In this document: piece by piece, positions 15,673 through 23,619 of the stretch
Layout: each line of letters opens with the position of its first letter
Numbering within the stretch: position 1 is the first letter of the stretch
Translations under genes and position numbers: made by a program
From: Chitinophagaceae bacterium
GTDB lineage: Bacteria > Bacteroidota > Bacteroidia > Chitinophagales > Chitinophagaceae
Assembly (NCBI GenBank): GCA_019247775.1
Contig: JAFBAN010000231.1
Coordinates: 1 to 39,500 of the forward strand
Length of the DNA: 39,500 nucleotides
Reading direction: 5' to 3'
Notes under the pieces: model-generated
Seen by the model: only the letters and a program-made list of their open reading frames with translations
What the model was told of the DNA's origin: nothing
Database searches by the model: none

Positions 15673-16561
15673 GCTTGCTGTAGTTCAGAACAAACTGATA
15701 AAGATTGATGGTGGGGTTTGCTTCGAAAGCTTTCAGCAGATCCTCGCGGGTTATGTTCTTCATCCGCTGCTGCCTGATCAGGTGATAGGCTCTTTCCACG
15801 AACAGCCAGCTTTTCTTTTGCGCCGAAAGATGCCGGCGGTGATCCAGTATTTTCTGATAAAGTATATCGATCCCTTCTTTTTGCGTGGCAATGGTTTTGA
15901 GGATAGGGATCTCAGCTACCGAACGCTGAAAAGCAGGAGCAAGCATTTGTCGCAGGCTGCTTACATACCTGTCAGCCTCCGGACGATCGGATTTGTTCAC
16001 CACGAAAATATCTGCGATCTCCATCAATCCTGCTTTCATCGTCTGCACTTCATCTCCCGACTCGGGCACTGTTACCACAACCGTCGTGTCTGCCAGCCCG
16101 GCGATCTCGATCTCGCTTTGTCCTACACCAACTGTTTCAATAATGATCTCTTTAAATCCCGCAGCTTTTACCAGGTCGGCTATCTCGAGTATTTTAGGAT
16201 GGAGCCCGCCCAGATTGCCGCGGGTGGCCAGCGACCTGATAAACACATTCGGATCATTGTACCATTCGCTCATGCGGATCCTGTCGCCCAGCAAAGCACC
16301 GTGATGAAAAGGGGAAGAGGGATCAACGCAAAGCACAGCTGTTCTTTTACCTGCTTTGATGCATTCGCCGATCAGCGCATCTGTGAGTGTGCTTTTTCCC
16401 GCGCCCGGCGGTCCTGTAATGCCGGTGATACTGGCATCCGATGCGGGCAGTTGCTGCAGCAATTGTTCATGATCGTCCCGCTCATTTTCAATAAAGGAGA
16501 TCGCTCTCGCCAGCGCGGTGATACTGCCGTTGCGGATATCGTTCAATAATTCCACCCACAT
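15668..16561 (-). CDS. meaB: Methylmalonyl-CoA mutase-associated GTPase MeaB (ArgK family)
   Basis: A 297-residue G3E P-loop GTPase: Walker A GPPGAGKST (50-58), CVDPSSPFHHGALLGDRIRM (78-97), ETVGVGQSE (142-150, switch III/Walker B region) and base-recognition NKSD (189-192). MeaB protects and reloads adenosylcobalamin-dependent methylmalonyl-CoA mutase. The mutase is not in the window. The frame is open far upstream to 17035, antisense to the O-antigen ligase gene. The ATG at 16561 (MWVELLNDIRNG) gives the family start and is chosen. Together with MetH it shows that the cell uses cobalamin. The stop codon lies in a repeat. Confidence 0.93.
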   Translation of the reverse strand: MWVELLNDIRNGSITALARAISFIENERDDHEQLLQQLPASDASITGITGPPGAGKSTLTDALIGECIKAGKRTAVLCVDPSSPFHHGALLGDRIRMSEWYNDPNVFIRSLATRGNLGGLHPKILEIADLVKAAGFKEIIIETVGVGQSEIEIAGLADTTVVVTVPESGDEVQTMKAGLMEIADIFVVNKSDRPEADRYVSSLRQMLAPAFQRSVAEIPILKTIATQKEGIDILYQKILDHRRHLSAQKKSWLFVERAYHLIRQQRMKNITREDLLKAFEANPTINLYQFVLNYSKQ

Positions 16562-16598
16562 GATTGCTAAAGTAACCCGGATGCACGAATTTAGACGC

Positions 16599-17804
16599 AT
16601 GATGCCGAAAAATAAATGGCTGCAGCAATGGACCGTAGTTTGCCTGGCGTTGATTGCGGTGGGACTTGTATTCAGCCGTGCGGTTCTGTCCGTTGGCTGC
16701 GGACTGGTATTGCTGCCATTTTTTTTCCAGGCTTCTGCCATGCATAACAGACGGATGATCTTTACCGGGCTGCTTTTGATCCTGCTTCCGGTATTCATAT
16801 CGGGTTGCTGGTCTGCTGATATCCGTAACTGGGCAGAGAGTATCACTGTACGTCTTCCTTTGGTTAGCATTGCACTCGGCTGTTCGGCGGTGATATTTTC
16901 CCGTAAGAACTGGCTGCTGGTCGCGTGCGTATACCTGATCTCGATCGCTATCGGCTGCGTATGGAGTCTGTGGCAGTATGCGATAGACCCGGCAGCTATG
17001 CAGGCATCGTATCTCAAAGCGAAAGTGCTGCCCACGCTGGCCGACCAGGATTATGTGCGCTTTAGCTGGATGGTGATGATCGGCGTCCTGATCGCCTTCA
17101 GGTCTTTTGCATTGATCAGATCGCGGCTATCGAAGTACATATTGATTGCGCTGATTGTTTTTTTCATCATCTACCTGCATATACTTGCTGCAAAAACAGG
17201 ACTGCTCTGTCTCTATGCCTGTGCAATTGTGTATATGATCGATCTGATGATCAGGCAGCGTAAATGGAAAACAGGATTGGCATGGATGGCTGCCGCTGTA
17301 ATGATCATATTTGTTGCCTATCAGTCTTTGCCAACCCTGCGCAACCGGGTGCAGTATGTGCGGTTCGATTTCAGCCTGTATTCAAAGAATGGTTCTGCGC
17401 CCGGCTATAATGATGCCGCGAGATGGGTATCGTTGCGTGCAGGTTACGAACTCACGAATGCACATCCATTCACCGGCGTCGGCTTCGGCGATATGCGCAG
17501 CGCCATCAATGCATGGCACGAAAAAAACCTGCCTTCCAGTCTGGCTTATGAACGCTTTTTACCGGCAGATGAATGGCTGGTGTACGGCACGGGCAGTGGC
17601 TGGCCCGGCATGCTCTGTTTTACAGCCGGATTGCTGTTCCTACTGTATGCGACTGCAACCAGACAGATACTTTCGGTGCTGTTTACGATCACCGCTGTCA
17701 TTCCATTGATCACAGACGATACACTGGAAGGGCAGATCGGCGCAGTACTCTTAGGTTTTATTAGTTTCTTTGGACAACAGAATCCCACTACCCATTATGA
17801 ATAA
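16599..17804 (+). CDS. O-antigen ligase / Wzy-type polysaccharide membrane protein
   Basis: A 401-residue polytopic membrane protein with about 10-11 hydrophobic helices. A large periplasmic loop holds the ligase-type signature: RWVSLRAGYELTNAHPFTGVGFGDMR, an arginine before the (N/H)P-x-x-G-x-G-x-G-D motif. WaaL-like ligases and Wzy-like polymerases share this pattern, and the two cannot be separated from sequence alone. The start is uncertain: ATGs at 16581, 16599 and 16602 are all possible, and 16599 places a short charged stretch (MMPKNKW) before the first helix. It diverges from meaB and overlaps the next glycosyltransferase gene by 8 nt, so the two act together in LPS or surface polysaccharide assembly. 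Confidence 0.8.
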   Translation: MMPKNKWLQQWTVVCLALIAVGLVFSRAVLSVGCGLVLLPFFFQASAMHNRRMIFTGLLLILLPVFISGCWSADIRNWAESITVRLPLVSIALGCSAVIFSRKNWLLVACVYLISIAIGCVWSLWQYAIDPAAMQASYLKAKVLPTLADQDYVRFSWMVMIGVLIAFRSFALIRSRLSKYILIALIVFFIIYLHILAAKTGLLCLYACAIVYMIDLMIRQRKWKTGLAWMAAAVMIIFVAYQSLPTLRNRVQYVRFDFSLYSKNGSAPGYNDAARWVSLRAGYELTNAHPFTGVGFGDMRSAINAWHEKNLPSSLAYERFLPADEWLVYGTGSGWPGMLCFTAGLLFLLYATATRQILSVLFTITAVIPLITDDTLEGQIGAVLLGFISFFGQQNPTTHYE

Positions 17805-18561
17805 TGCGTTATCTGTCGTTATCATCTGCAGGAACGAAGCCCATATCATCCGCGACACCATTGCGGCGGCGCGGAAAGTATCGGACGATGTGGTGGTGGT
17901 AGACAGCGGCAGCACCGATGGCACCCAGCAGGCGGTGATCGATGCAGGCGGCCGGCTGATAGAGACCGGCTGGGATGGCTATGGTCCGAATAAGAATAAA
18001 GGGGTGGCCCAGGCGCGGCACGATTGGATACTGTCGATCGATGCGGATGAGATTCCCGATGAAACACTGATCAGGAAATTGCAGACGCTGAAATTTAATG
18101 ACCCGTCTACATTATACAATCTTCGCTTCCGCGCATTTTTCGGCGATCAGATGATCCGTTTCGGAGAATGGGCCAGGGATGAACATATCAGGCTTTATAA
18201 CCGCACCGTTGTGAACTGGGATGCGGCGCAGGTGCATGAATCGCTGCAGTTGCCCGCTGCCTGGAAGATCATTACGCTCGATGGCTATATCCATCACTAT
18301 ACTTCCCGCAACCTGCAGGAGCTGGCTGCCAAAACCCTGCATTATGCCATGCTGAATGCGGCCAAATACCATCGGCAGGGAAAAAAAGCGGGCTGGCTGC
18401 GCTGCCGGTTATCGGGACCATTTTCTTTTTTCACCAATTACCTGCTGCGTCTGGGTTTTCTCGATGGCGAAGCCGGCTATACCATTGCCAAGATGAATGC
18501 CTGGTATACCTGGCTGAAGTATACGCAGCTGCGGGATCTTAACAGTCGCGAACCATCCTGA
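17797..18561 (+). CDS. Family 2 glycosyltransferase (WaaE/KdtX-like)
   Basis: A 254-residue GT-A enzyme: SVVIICRNEAHIIRDTI (7-23), VVVDSGSTDGTQQ (about 34-46) and the DxD-type metal site SIDADEIPDE, followed by the HESL region and a C-terminal amphipathic helix pair typical of the beta-1,4-glucosyltransferase subfamily that modifies the LPS inner core. The ATG at 17797 overlaps the O-antigen ligase stop by 8 nt (ATGAATAA), implying translational coupling. A TAnnTTTG promoter is not visible, consistent with an operon. The acceptor sugar is unknown. Confidence 0.88.
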   Translation: MNNALSVVIICRNEAHIIRDTIAAARKVSDDVVVVDSGSTDGTQQAVIDAGGRLIETGWDGYGPNKNKGVAQARHDWILSIDADEIPDETLIRKLQTLKFNDPSTLYNLRFRAFFGDQMIRFGEWARDEHIRLYNRTVVNWDAAQVHESLQLPAAWKIITLDGYIHHYTSRNLQELAAKTLHYAMLNAAKYHRQGKKAGWLRCRLSGPFSFFTNYLLRLGFLDGEAGYTIAKMNAWYTWLKYTQLRDLNSREPS

Positions 18562-18602
18562 TAATATCGAGGTTAATTATTTACCGCCTGTTTCCAGATC
18601 AC

Positions 18603-18700
18603 TCTTTGCGTTCCCTGCGGTCCTTTGCGTTCCCTGCGTTACCATTGAGCCGCGGATTTAGTAACGCACAGAACGCAAAGGACCGCAGGGAACGCAAGGG
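18603..18700. repeat. Inverted repeat of TTTGCGTTCC-type units
   Basis: Arms 18603-18642 and 18661-18700 are reverse complements at 36 of 40 positions around an 18-nt loop. Each arm is about four units of 9-10 nt (TTTGCGTTCC, CTGCGGTCC). The same family recurs at 22238-22335. Confidence 0.9.
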
Positions 18701-18729
18701 TTGTTGGGTATGCAAATTGCAGTAAGGAT

Positions 18730-18737
18730 TATTTTTG
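18730..18737 (+). promoter_or_regulatory. -7 promoter element of the Lon N-domain gene
   Basis: TATTTTTG is an exact match and ends 3 nt before the ATG at 18741. A TTG at 18704-18706 lies 23 nt upstream. If used, the mRNA would start at or next to the A of ATG. Confidence 0.5.
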
Positions 18738-18740
18738 CCT

Positions 18741-19364
18741 ATGACGAACTTCGTTCCCATATTCCCGCTCGGTATTGTGGTATATCCCGGTGAAACCATC
18801 AACCTGCATATTTTCGAACCGCGTTATAAACAGCTTATCAGCGAATGCCATGCTGCGAAGAAGCCATTCGGCATCCCTGCCGTTCTGAAAAATGCGGTGG
18901 CTGAAATGGGAACACTGGTAGAGGTAATCGAGATCGCCCAACAGTATGAGGACGGTAAAATGGATATCCGGGCAACCGGCCTCCAGGTTTTCCGCATTCT
19001 CGAAATAGTGCAGTCCATCCCCGATAAATTATACAGCGGCGCCATCGTCAATTATCCGCCCAACGATATGTCAAAAAAAACCATGATCCGCAAAGTAGTG
19101 GCATCGTTGCGCGAACTGCATAAGTTGCTGGGCGTATCGAAGGATTTCAAAAAAAGCGATGATATACTCCTCAGTTACGATATCGCCCATCATGCCGGGC
19201 TTTCCCTGGATGAAGAATATGAGCTGCTCGGCTTAATGCAGGAGCTTCAACGGCTCGAATACCTGAAACGACACCTGGCCAAAGTACTTCCTGTGGTGGC
19301 CGGCATGGAAAGCCTTAAAGACAAGATCAAACTCAACGGGCATTTTCGTGAGCTGAAGGCTTAA
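18741..19364 (+). CDS. Lon N-terminal (substrate-binding) domain protein
   Basis: A 207-residue stand-alone LonN/PUA-like domain: FVPIFPLGIVVYPGETINLHIFEPRYKQLISEC (about 4-36) is the hallmark, followed by EMGTLVEVIEI and DIRATGLQVFRI strands and a helical C-terminus. It lacks the ATPase and protease parts of Lon. Such proteins are common in Bacteroidota; some relatives are called peptidase S16, but there is no catalytic Ser-Lys pair. The frame could start at a TTG (18735) inside the promoter motif; the ATG at 18741 is preferred. Its TAA stop is part of a heptamer array. Confidence 0.88.
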   Translation: MTNFVPIFPLGIVVYPGETINLHIFEPRYKQLISECHAAKKPFGIPAVLKNAVAEMGTLVEVIEIAQQYEDGKMDIRATGLQVFRILEIVQSIPDKLYSGAIVNYPPNDMSKKTMIRKVVASLRELHKLLGVSKDFKKSDDILLSYDIAHHAGLSLDEEYELLGLMQELQRLEYLKRHLAKVLPVVAGMESLKDKIKLNGHFRELKA

Positions 19365-19455
19365 AAGCTGAACGCGGAAGGCCTAAAGCGGAAAGCCAGG
19401 TTCATAGAGAAAGCCTCCGTGAGCTCTTGCTCCCTCCGTGCCCCCTGTGTTGAAA
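19351..19455. repeat. Heptamer array (NGCNNAA) plus CCTCCGTG-type unit run
   Basis: From 19351, 7-nt units of form NGCNNAA run to 19393 (AGCTGAA, GGCTTAA, one extra A, AGCTGAA, CGCGGAA, and so on). The first two units encode the last residues and TAA stop of the Lon N-domain protein. A second motif, CCTCCGTGAGC then CCCTCCGTGCC (about 19414-19445), resembles the CACAGAG family at 27881. No clear inverted partner is present. Confidence 0.7.
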
Positions 19456-19528
19456 AAAGTCCCGCAAAACCGGTTCGTTGCGTCCGTAGGCAGACTGCAT
19501 AATCTCCTTTTACACGATATTCGCATCC

Positions 19529-20257
19529 ATGCAAACCACACTCTGCCTCGACTTCGGCAACACCCGCCTCAAATGCGCGGTCTTCCAGGGAAAACAATTC
19601 CTGGAAGAAAGGGTGCTGGACAATGCTCATGCTGAAACCGTGGAGCCGCTGATCAAAGAATTCCGGCCTGCATTTTCGATCCTTTCGTCGGTGATCAATC
19701 ATCCTCCCGAGCTGGAAGAGCTGCTGAGAACGCAGACCCGGTTCCATAAACTGGACCACAACAGTAAATTACCTGTGACCACGCCGGTGGGCAAGCCGGA
19801 GACTATCGGCGCAGACCGGCTGGCGATCGTTTCGGCGGCGGTTGACCTGTTTCCGGGTCAGCATAACCTGGCCATTGGCCTGGGCACCTGTATCACCTAC
19901 AATTTTGTGAACAATGCCCATGAATTCCTGGGAGGCAGCATTTCGCCCGGCATGCACATGCGTTTTAGGGCCATGCATGAGCAGACCGCATTGCTGCCGC
20001 TGATAAAAGCAGAACATAATTTCCCGCTGGTGGGCTACGATACCAAAACCAACCTGTTAAGCGGCGTAATACTTGGAATGGCTAAGGAAATTGACGGTAT
20101 AATCGATGCTTATGCATTGAAATACAACAACTTTAACGTGCTGTTAACCGGGGGGGATATGGGTTTTTTTGTGCCGCACCTAAAAAACAAGATATTTGCC
20201 GACCCTTACCTAATCTATAAAGGCTTGTATGCTATCAGTGCGTCTAACCATTTCTAA
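19529..20257 (+). CDS. coaX: Type III pantothenate kinase
   Basis: A 242-residue ASKHA-fold kinase: LCLDFGNTRLKCAVF (phosphate-binding loop, about 5-19), GADRLAIVSAAVDLFPG, LGTCITYNFVN, GGSISPGMHMRFRAMHEQTA and LTGGDMGFF, all type III signatures. It phosphorylates pantothenate in the first step of coenzyme A synthesis and is not inhibited by CoA in the family. It is the first gene of a tight cluster with an outer-membrane protein and lptC. It overlaps the next gene by 29 nt. No confident promoter was found in the repeat-rich gap upstream. Confidence 0.95.
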   Translation: MQTTLCLDFGNTRLKCAVFQGKQFLEERVLDNAHAETVEPLIKEFRPAFSILSSVINHPPELEELLRTQTRFHKLDHNSKLPVTTPVGKPETIGADRLAIVSAAVDLFPGQHNLAIGLGTCITYNFVNNAHEFLGGSISPGMHMRFRAMHEQTALLPLIKAEHNFPLVGYDTKTNLLSGVILGMAKEIDGIIDAYALKYNNFNVLLTGGDMGFFVPHLKNKIFADPYLIYKGLYAISASNHF

Positions 20258-21608
20258 CATTTCCAGGCTTTGTGCAGCACTCTTTTTCGCCTTTGTACTG
20301 GTAGGCGCCTCGGCACAGGAAAACTCTCCCTTCTCACGATACGGCATCGGTGAATATTATACCAACCAGCATATCATCAGCCGCTCTATGGGCGGACTTA
20401 CAGCTGCTTATGCCGATGGAACAAATAATAACGTAGGCCAGTCGGTCAATTTCAGCAACCCGGCCACTTATGGGCATTTTTATATGTCCACTTTCGATGT
20501 GGCGGTAACCATCGACTCGCGCACCTTGTATAGCGCTACACCTACAGGTAAATTCGGTTCAGCCAATTTTTATCCCGCCTATCTCGCGCTCGGCGTTCCG
20601 CTGAACCGGGTAAAAGGCTGGGGTATCGCATTTGGCCTGAAACCGATCAGCCGCATCAACTACTCCGTGCAAAGCCTCCAGCGAATAGCCGGCGACAGTC
20701 TGCAGACACTGTATGAAGGAAGCGGAGGTCTGAACCAGGCGTTTGTAGGCATAGGCAAGCGTTGGGGAACTTTCAGCCTGGGTATCAATACCGGATACAA
20801 TTTCGGACGTAAGGAGATCGATACCCGTAAAACGTTCATAAACGATACGGTCAGTTATTATTCTTCAAAATCGAGCACTAACACCAATTTCGGCGGGGTT
20901 TTCCTGAGCGGCGGAATGCAATACGATCTTCTGCTGAGCAAGCATACCAATACCACCGCAAAGACTACGGAAAGTTATATGCTGCGCTTCGGCTTCACAG
21001 GTACTTTGCAGCAGCGCATGAAAGCCACGCAGAGCATCGACAGGCAAACCTATACGGTTTCTGCATCAGGCGATCTGAAAATAGACAGCGTTTCTACCCA
21101 GAGCGATATTGCAGGTACGGTACAGTTGCCCGCAACATATGCAGCGGGCGTAACATTCCATAAAACAGCAGCCAATTCCAGGGGCGTGTTCGAACTCTGG
21201 TCTGTGGGAGCGGAGTATACATCTACCCAGTGGACGAAATACAGGTTTTACGACCAGGCAGATAAGCTCGCCGACAGCTGGCAGTTCAAATTCGGTCTTC
21301 AGTTTGCGCCCGATCCGCTGGCGAGCCGGGGATACTGGAACAACGTGAATTACCGTGCAGGATTTTACATGGGTAAGGATTATATCGACGCTGATGGCAA
21401 AGGACTGAAAACATTCGGCGTTTCGCTTGGCGCCGGCCTTCCTATCCGCAAATGGTCGAGCTACAACGACCAGTTTACGGTAATGAACCTGGCCCTGCAG
21501 TTCGGCAAAAGGGGTTCTGCCGCTAATAATGTTACCGAAAACTACATGCAGTTGTCTCTCGGCATCAGTTTGAGCGATATCTGGTTTGTTAAACGCAGGT
21601 ATGATTAA
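20229..21608 (+). CDS. Outer-membrane beta-barrel protein of the coaX-lptC cluster
   Basis: A 459-residue protein with an N-terminal signal (about 1-29, ending VGASAQ). The start of the mature protein, ENSPFSRYGIGEYYTNQH, then RSMGGLTAAYADG and NFSNPATYGH, resembles FadL/OmpP1-like transporters, and the rest is alternating strands. It lies between coaX and lptC, a linkage frequent in Bacteroidota (recollection), suggesting a role in envelope lipid handling; the substrate is unknown. The ATG at 20229 lies inside coaX, and the stop overlaps lptC by 8 nt. Confidence 0.8.
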   Translation: MLSVRLTISNISRLCAALFFAFVLVGASAQENSPFSRYGIGEYYTNQHIISRSMGGLTAAYADGTNNNVGQSVNFSNPATYGHFYMSTFDVAVTIDSRTLYSATPTGKFGSANFYPAYLALGVPLNRVKGWGIAFGLKPISRINYSVQSLQRIAGDSLQTLYEGSGGLNQAFVGIGKRWGTFSLGINTGYNFGRKEIDTRKTFINDTVSYYSSKSSTNTNFGGVFLSGGMQYDLLLSKHTNTTAKTTESYMLRFGFTGTLQQRMKATQSIDRQTYTVSASGDLKIDSVSTQSDIAGTVQLPATYAAGVTFHKTAANSRGVFELWSVGAEYTSTQWTKYRFYDQADKLADSWQFKFGLQFAPDPLASRGYWNNVNYRAGFYMGKDYIDADGKGLKTFGVSLGAGLPIRKWSSYNDQFTVMNLALQFGKRGSAANNVTENYMQLSLGISLSDIWFVKRRYD

Positions 21609-22212
21609 CAGGTTCCTCTATAAAAATATTTTGACAGCAGCCCTCGCGAGTGGCTGCTTTTTTATGAGCGCCTGCGAAAATGATGTGAATGAAGTACGGG
21701 CCCTGGGTCAGAAAAAGACGGGAGTGGACGAAGGCCGGAATATCGACAGCTATCTGAGCATGAACGGCCGGATGAAAGCACATCTTACCGCGCCCCTGCT
21801 GCTGCGATACCAGGGCGATAGCGCCAGCAAAGCGGAATTCCCCAATACCCTTCATGTGGATTTCTATAATGACAGTGCAAAGATCGAGAGTAAGCTCCGC
21901 GCCGACTACGGGCGCTACATGGAGAACGAACACAAAGTATTCCTGCGCGGCAATGTGATCGCGTTCAATGTGAAAGGCGATACCTTGTATTGTCCCGAGC
22001 TCACCTGGGATCAGAATACCGGCAAGTTCTTCACCGATAAACGGGTAGTGCTGAGTAAGGGGCACCGGAGCAGCGTATTCATAGGCCTGCATGGAATGGA
22101 CTGCACCCAGGATTTTTCCACCATCAACCTCTACACGATGGAGCCCGGCAGCTTTTTCAATATTCCCGATAGCACCAAGGGAGCTGATACCACCGCGAAA
22201 CCCGCCCAATAA
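21601..22212 (+). CDS. lptC: LPS export protein LptC (lipoprotein form)
   Basis: A 203-residue protein. The ATG at 21601 overlaps the upstream stop (ATGATTAA). A lipobox FMSAC with Cys25 indicates a lipid anchor, common for Bacteroidota LptC where the E. coli protein has a TM helix. The LptC beta-jellyroll shows as MKAHLTAPLLLRY, FPNTLHVDFYNDSAKIES, ADYGRYMENEHKVFLRGNVIAFN and DTLYCPELTWDQNTGKFFT. It bridges LptB2FG to LptA in LPS transport. The stop codon lies within a 16-bp sequence repeated 138 bp further on. Confidence 0.92.
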   Translation: MINRFLYKNILTAALASGCFFMSACENDVNEVRALGQKKTGVDEGRNIDSYLSMNGRMKAHLTAPLLLRYQGDSASKAEFPNTLHVDFYNDSAKIESKLRADYGRYMENEHKVFLRGNVIAFNVKGDTLYCPELTWDQNTGKFFTDKRVVLSKGHRSSVFIGLHGMDCTQDFSTINLYTMEPGSFFNIPDSTKGADTTAKPAQ

Positions 22213-22361
22213 TTTTCGAAATTGAGCACCTTTGGCCTCCCCTGCGTTCTTTGCGTTGCTTTACGCTCTCTGCGTTAAGAATCCGCAAGCCGATAATATC
22301 GCAAAGAACGCAAAGGACCGCAAAGATCGCAACGGGTGTCTTCCGAATAATTTTCGAAATT
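22208..22361. repeat. Inverted-repeat element flanked by a 16-bp direct repeat
   Basis: AATAATTTTCGAAATT occurs at 22208-22223 and again, without a mismatch, at 22346-22361. Between them lie arms 22238-22275 and 22300-22335 built of TTTGCGTTCT-type units, inverted with roughly 80 % match. The 122-bp interior with flanking direct repeats looks like a small inserted element, or like a duplication around it. An open frame at 22232-22510 is judged spurious. Confidence 0.8.
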
Positions 22362-22418
22362 TCCCAATCTCCCAATTCCAAAATCCTTACCTAACTTGCT
22401 TACTCAAAAATCTACAAA

Positions 22419-23408
22419 ATGGAATACAGGCGAATGGGCCGGAGCGGCTTGCAGTTAAGTGTACTGAGTTTTGGCAGCTGGGTAACATTTCACAAACAGA
22501 TCGCCGATAACAGCGCGGATCTGCTGATGGGACTGGCTTATGACAACGGGATCAATTTCTTCGACAATGCCGAAGTATATGCACTCGGGGAAAGTGAGAA
22601 GATGATGGGCCGGGTATTGAAAGCCAAGAACTGGGATCGCACATCCTATACCCTTTCGTCCAAAGCCTATTTCGGATGGCGTGGAAAGGAGAATAAGCCC
22701 AACCAGACCGGACTGAGCCGCAAGCACCTCACCGAAGCCTGTCATGAAGCGCTGCAGAGACTCCAGACAGATTATCTCGATATTTTTTTCTGCCACCGGC
22801 CGGATGTGAATGTGCCGATCGAAGAAGTGGTATGGACCATGCACAACCTGATCCAGCAGGGAAAGATCCTGTACTGGGGCACGAGCCAGTGGAGCGGCGC
22901 GGAGATCATGGAAGCACACCGTGTGGCGGGAGTGAATAAACTGGTCGGTCCAACCGTGGAGCAGCCGCAGTATAATATGTTCGAACGGTTCAAGATGGAG
23001 CAGGACTATCTGCCGGTATTTCAGAATGTAGGCATGGGTACTACCATCTGGAGCCCGCTGGCGGCCGGATTCCTGACCGGCAAGTACAATAATGGCATCC
23101 CGGCGGATTCCCGGCTCGCCATCGAAGGGTTTGACTGGCTGAAAGACCGCTGGATCCAGGATGCCAAGCTCGAAAAAGTGAAAAAACTGGCTGTGCTGGC
23201 GCAGGAAATGGGCGTATCCCTGGCCGCGCTGGCCATTGCCTGGACCATCAAAAACCCCAACACCACCACCGCCATCCTCGGCGCCACTAAACCCGAACAG
23301 CTGACAGAGAACCTGAAAGCACTGGACGTGGTGAAACTGATCAGTGAAGAGATCAACAATAAGATCGAGGAAATCCTGCAGAATAAGCCTAAGATGGACT
23401 TGAGTTAG
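22419..23408 (+). CDS. Aldo/keto reductase, Kv-beta / YghZ-like
   Basis: A 329-residue (beta/alpha)8 NADPH-dependent oxidoreductase. The catalytic tetrad is visible: Asp49 (FFDNAEVY), Tyr54, Lys82 (LSSKAYFG) and His126 (FFCHRPD). C-terminal nucleotide-binding motifs are WSPLAAGFLTGKY and AILGATKPEQL. It resembles the potassium-channel beta-subunit-like group (AKR6/14), whose bacterial members reduce aldehydes such as methylglyoxal; the actual substrate is unknown. It is bordered on both sides by repeats, and its TAG stop is the end of a GAGTTAG heptamer. It shares no operon with the sigma factor gene, which begins 211 nt later. Confidence 0.93.
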   Translation: MEYRRMGRSGLQLSVLSFGSWVTFHKQIADNSADLLMGLAYDNGINFFDNAEVYALGESEKMMGRVLKAKNWDRTSYTLSSKAYFGWRGKENKPNQTGLSRKHLTEACHEALQRLQTDYLDIFFCHRPDVNVPIEEVVWTMHNLIQQGKILYWGTSQWSGAEIMEAHRVAGVNKLVGPTVEQPQYNMFERFKMEQDYLPVFQNVGMGTTIWSPLAAGFLTGKYNNGIPADSRLAIEGFDWLKDRWIQDAKLEKVKKLAVLAQEMGVSLAALAIAWTIKNPNTTTAILGATKPEQLTENLKALDVVKLISEEINNKIEEILQNKPKMDLS

Positions 23409-23442
23409 TCTGGAGTCTGGAGTTTGGAGTCTAGAGTTAGGT
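23403..23442. repeat. Heptamer array (GAGTNNG family), single arm
   Basis: GAGTTAG, a 4-nt TCTG, then GAGTCTG, GAGTTTG, GAGTCTA and GAGTTAG. The first unit includes the aldo/keto reductase stop. It is the same family as 26493-26572. No inverted partner is present within the gap. Confidence 0.75.
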
Positions 23443-23496
23443 CCGAGTGCATTTCGAAGGCTCCTCGTGTACCGATCCCATGCCAGGAAGAGCTAT

Positions 23497-23565
23497 TGGC
23501 CATGGACTATGGACCATGACCCCGGCAATTCCAGAATTTCCCAATCCCAAATCCCAAAATTTCTC
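23497..23565. repeat. Other short-period repeats before the sigma factor gene
   Basis: CCATGGA/CTATGGA/CCATGAC-type 7-nt units (about 23500-23520) are followed by AATCCCA units (about 23541-23556). These are two further sequence families with 7-nt spacing in the same 211-nt gap. Confidence 0.5.
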
Positions 23566-23619
23566 ATCTTCCCTTCCAACCTTTTACCCACCGCCCCCTC
23601 TTATACCCGGACTTACTAA

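Noticed and set aside
15487-15708. 73-codon frame across the 85-bp repeat
   Set aside because: Composed of repeat sequence and part of the meaB 3' end.
15671-16549. 292-codon plus-strand frame over meaB
   Set aside because: MeaB motifs are intact on the minus strand; the plus product is low-complexity and unrelated to anything recognised.
16562-17035. Upstream extension of the meaB frame on the minus strand
   Set aside because: Antisense to the O-antigen ligase; the family start is at 16561.
22232-22510. 92-codon frame between lptC and the aldo/keto reductase
   Set aside because: Spans the inverted repeat and the start of the real gene in another frame.
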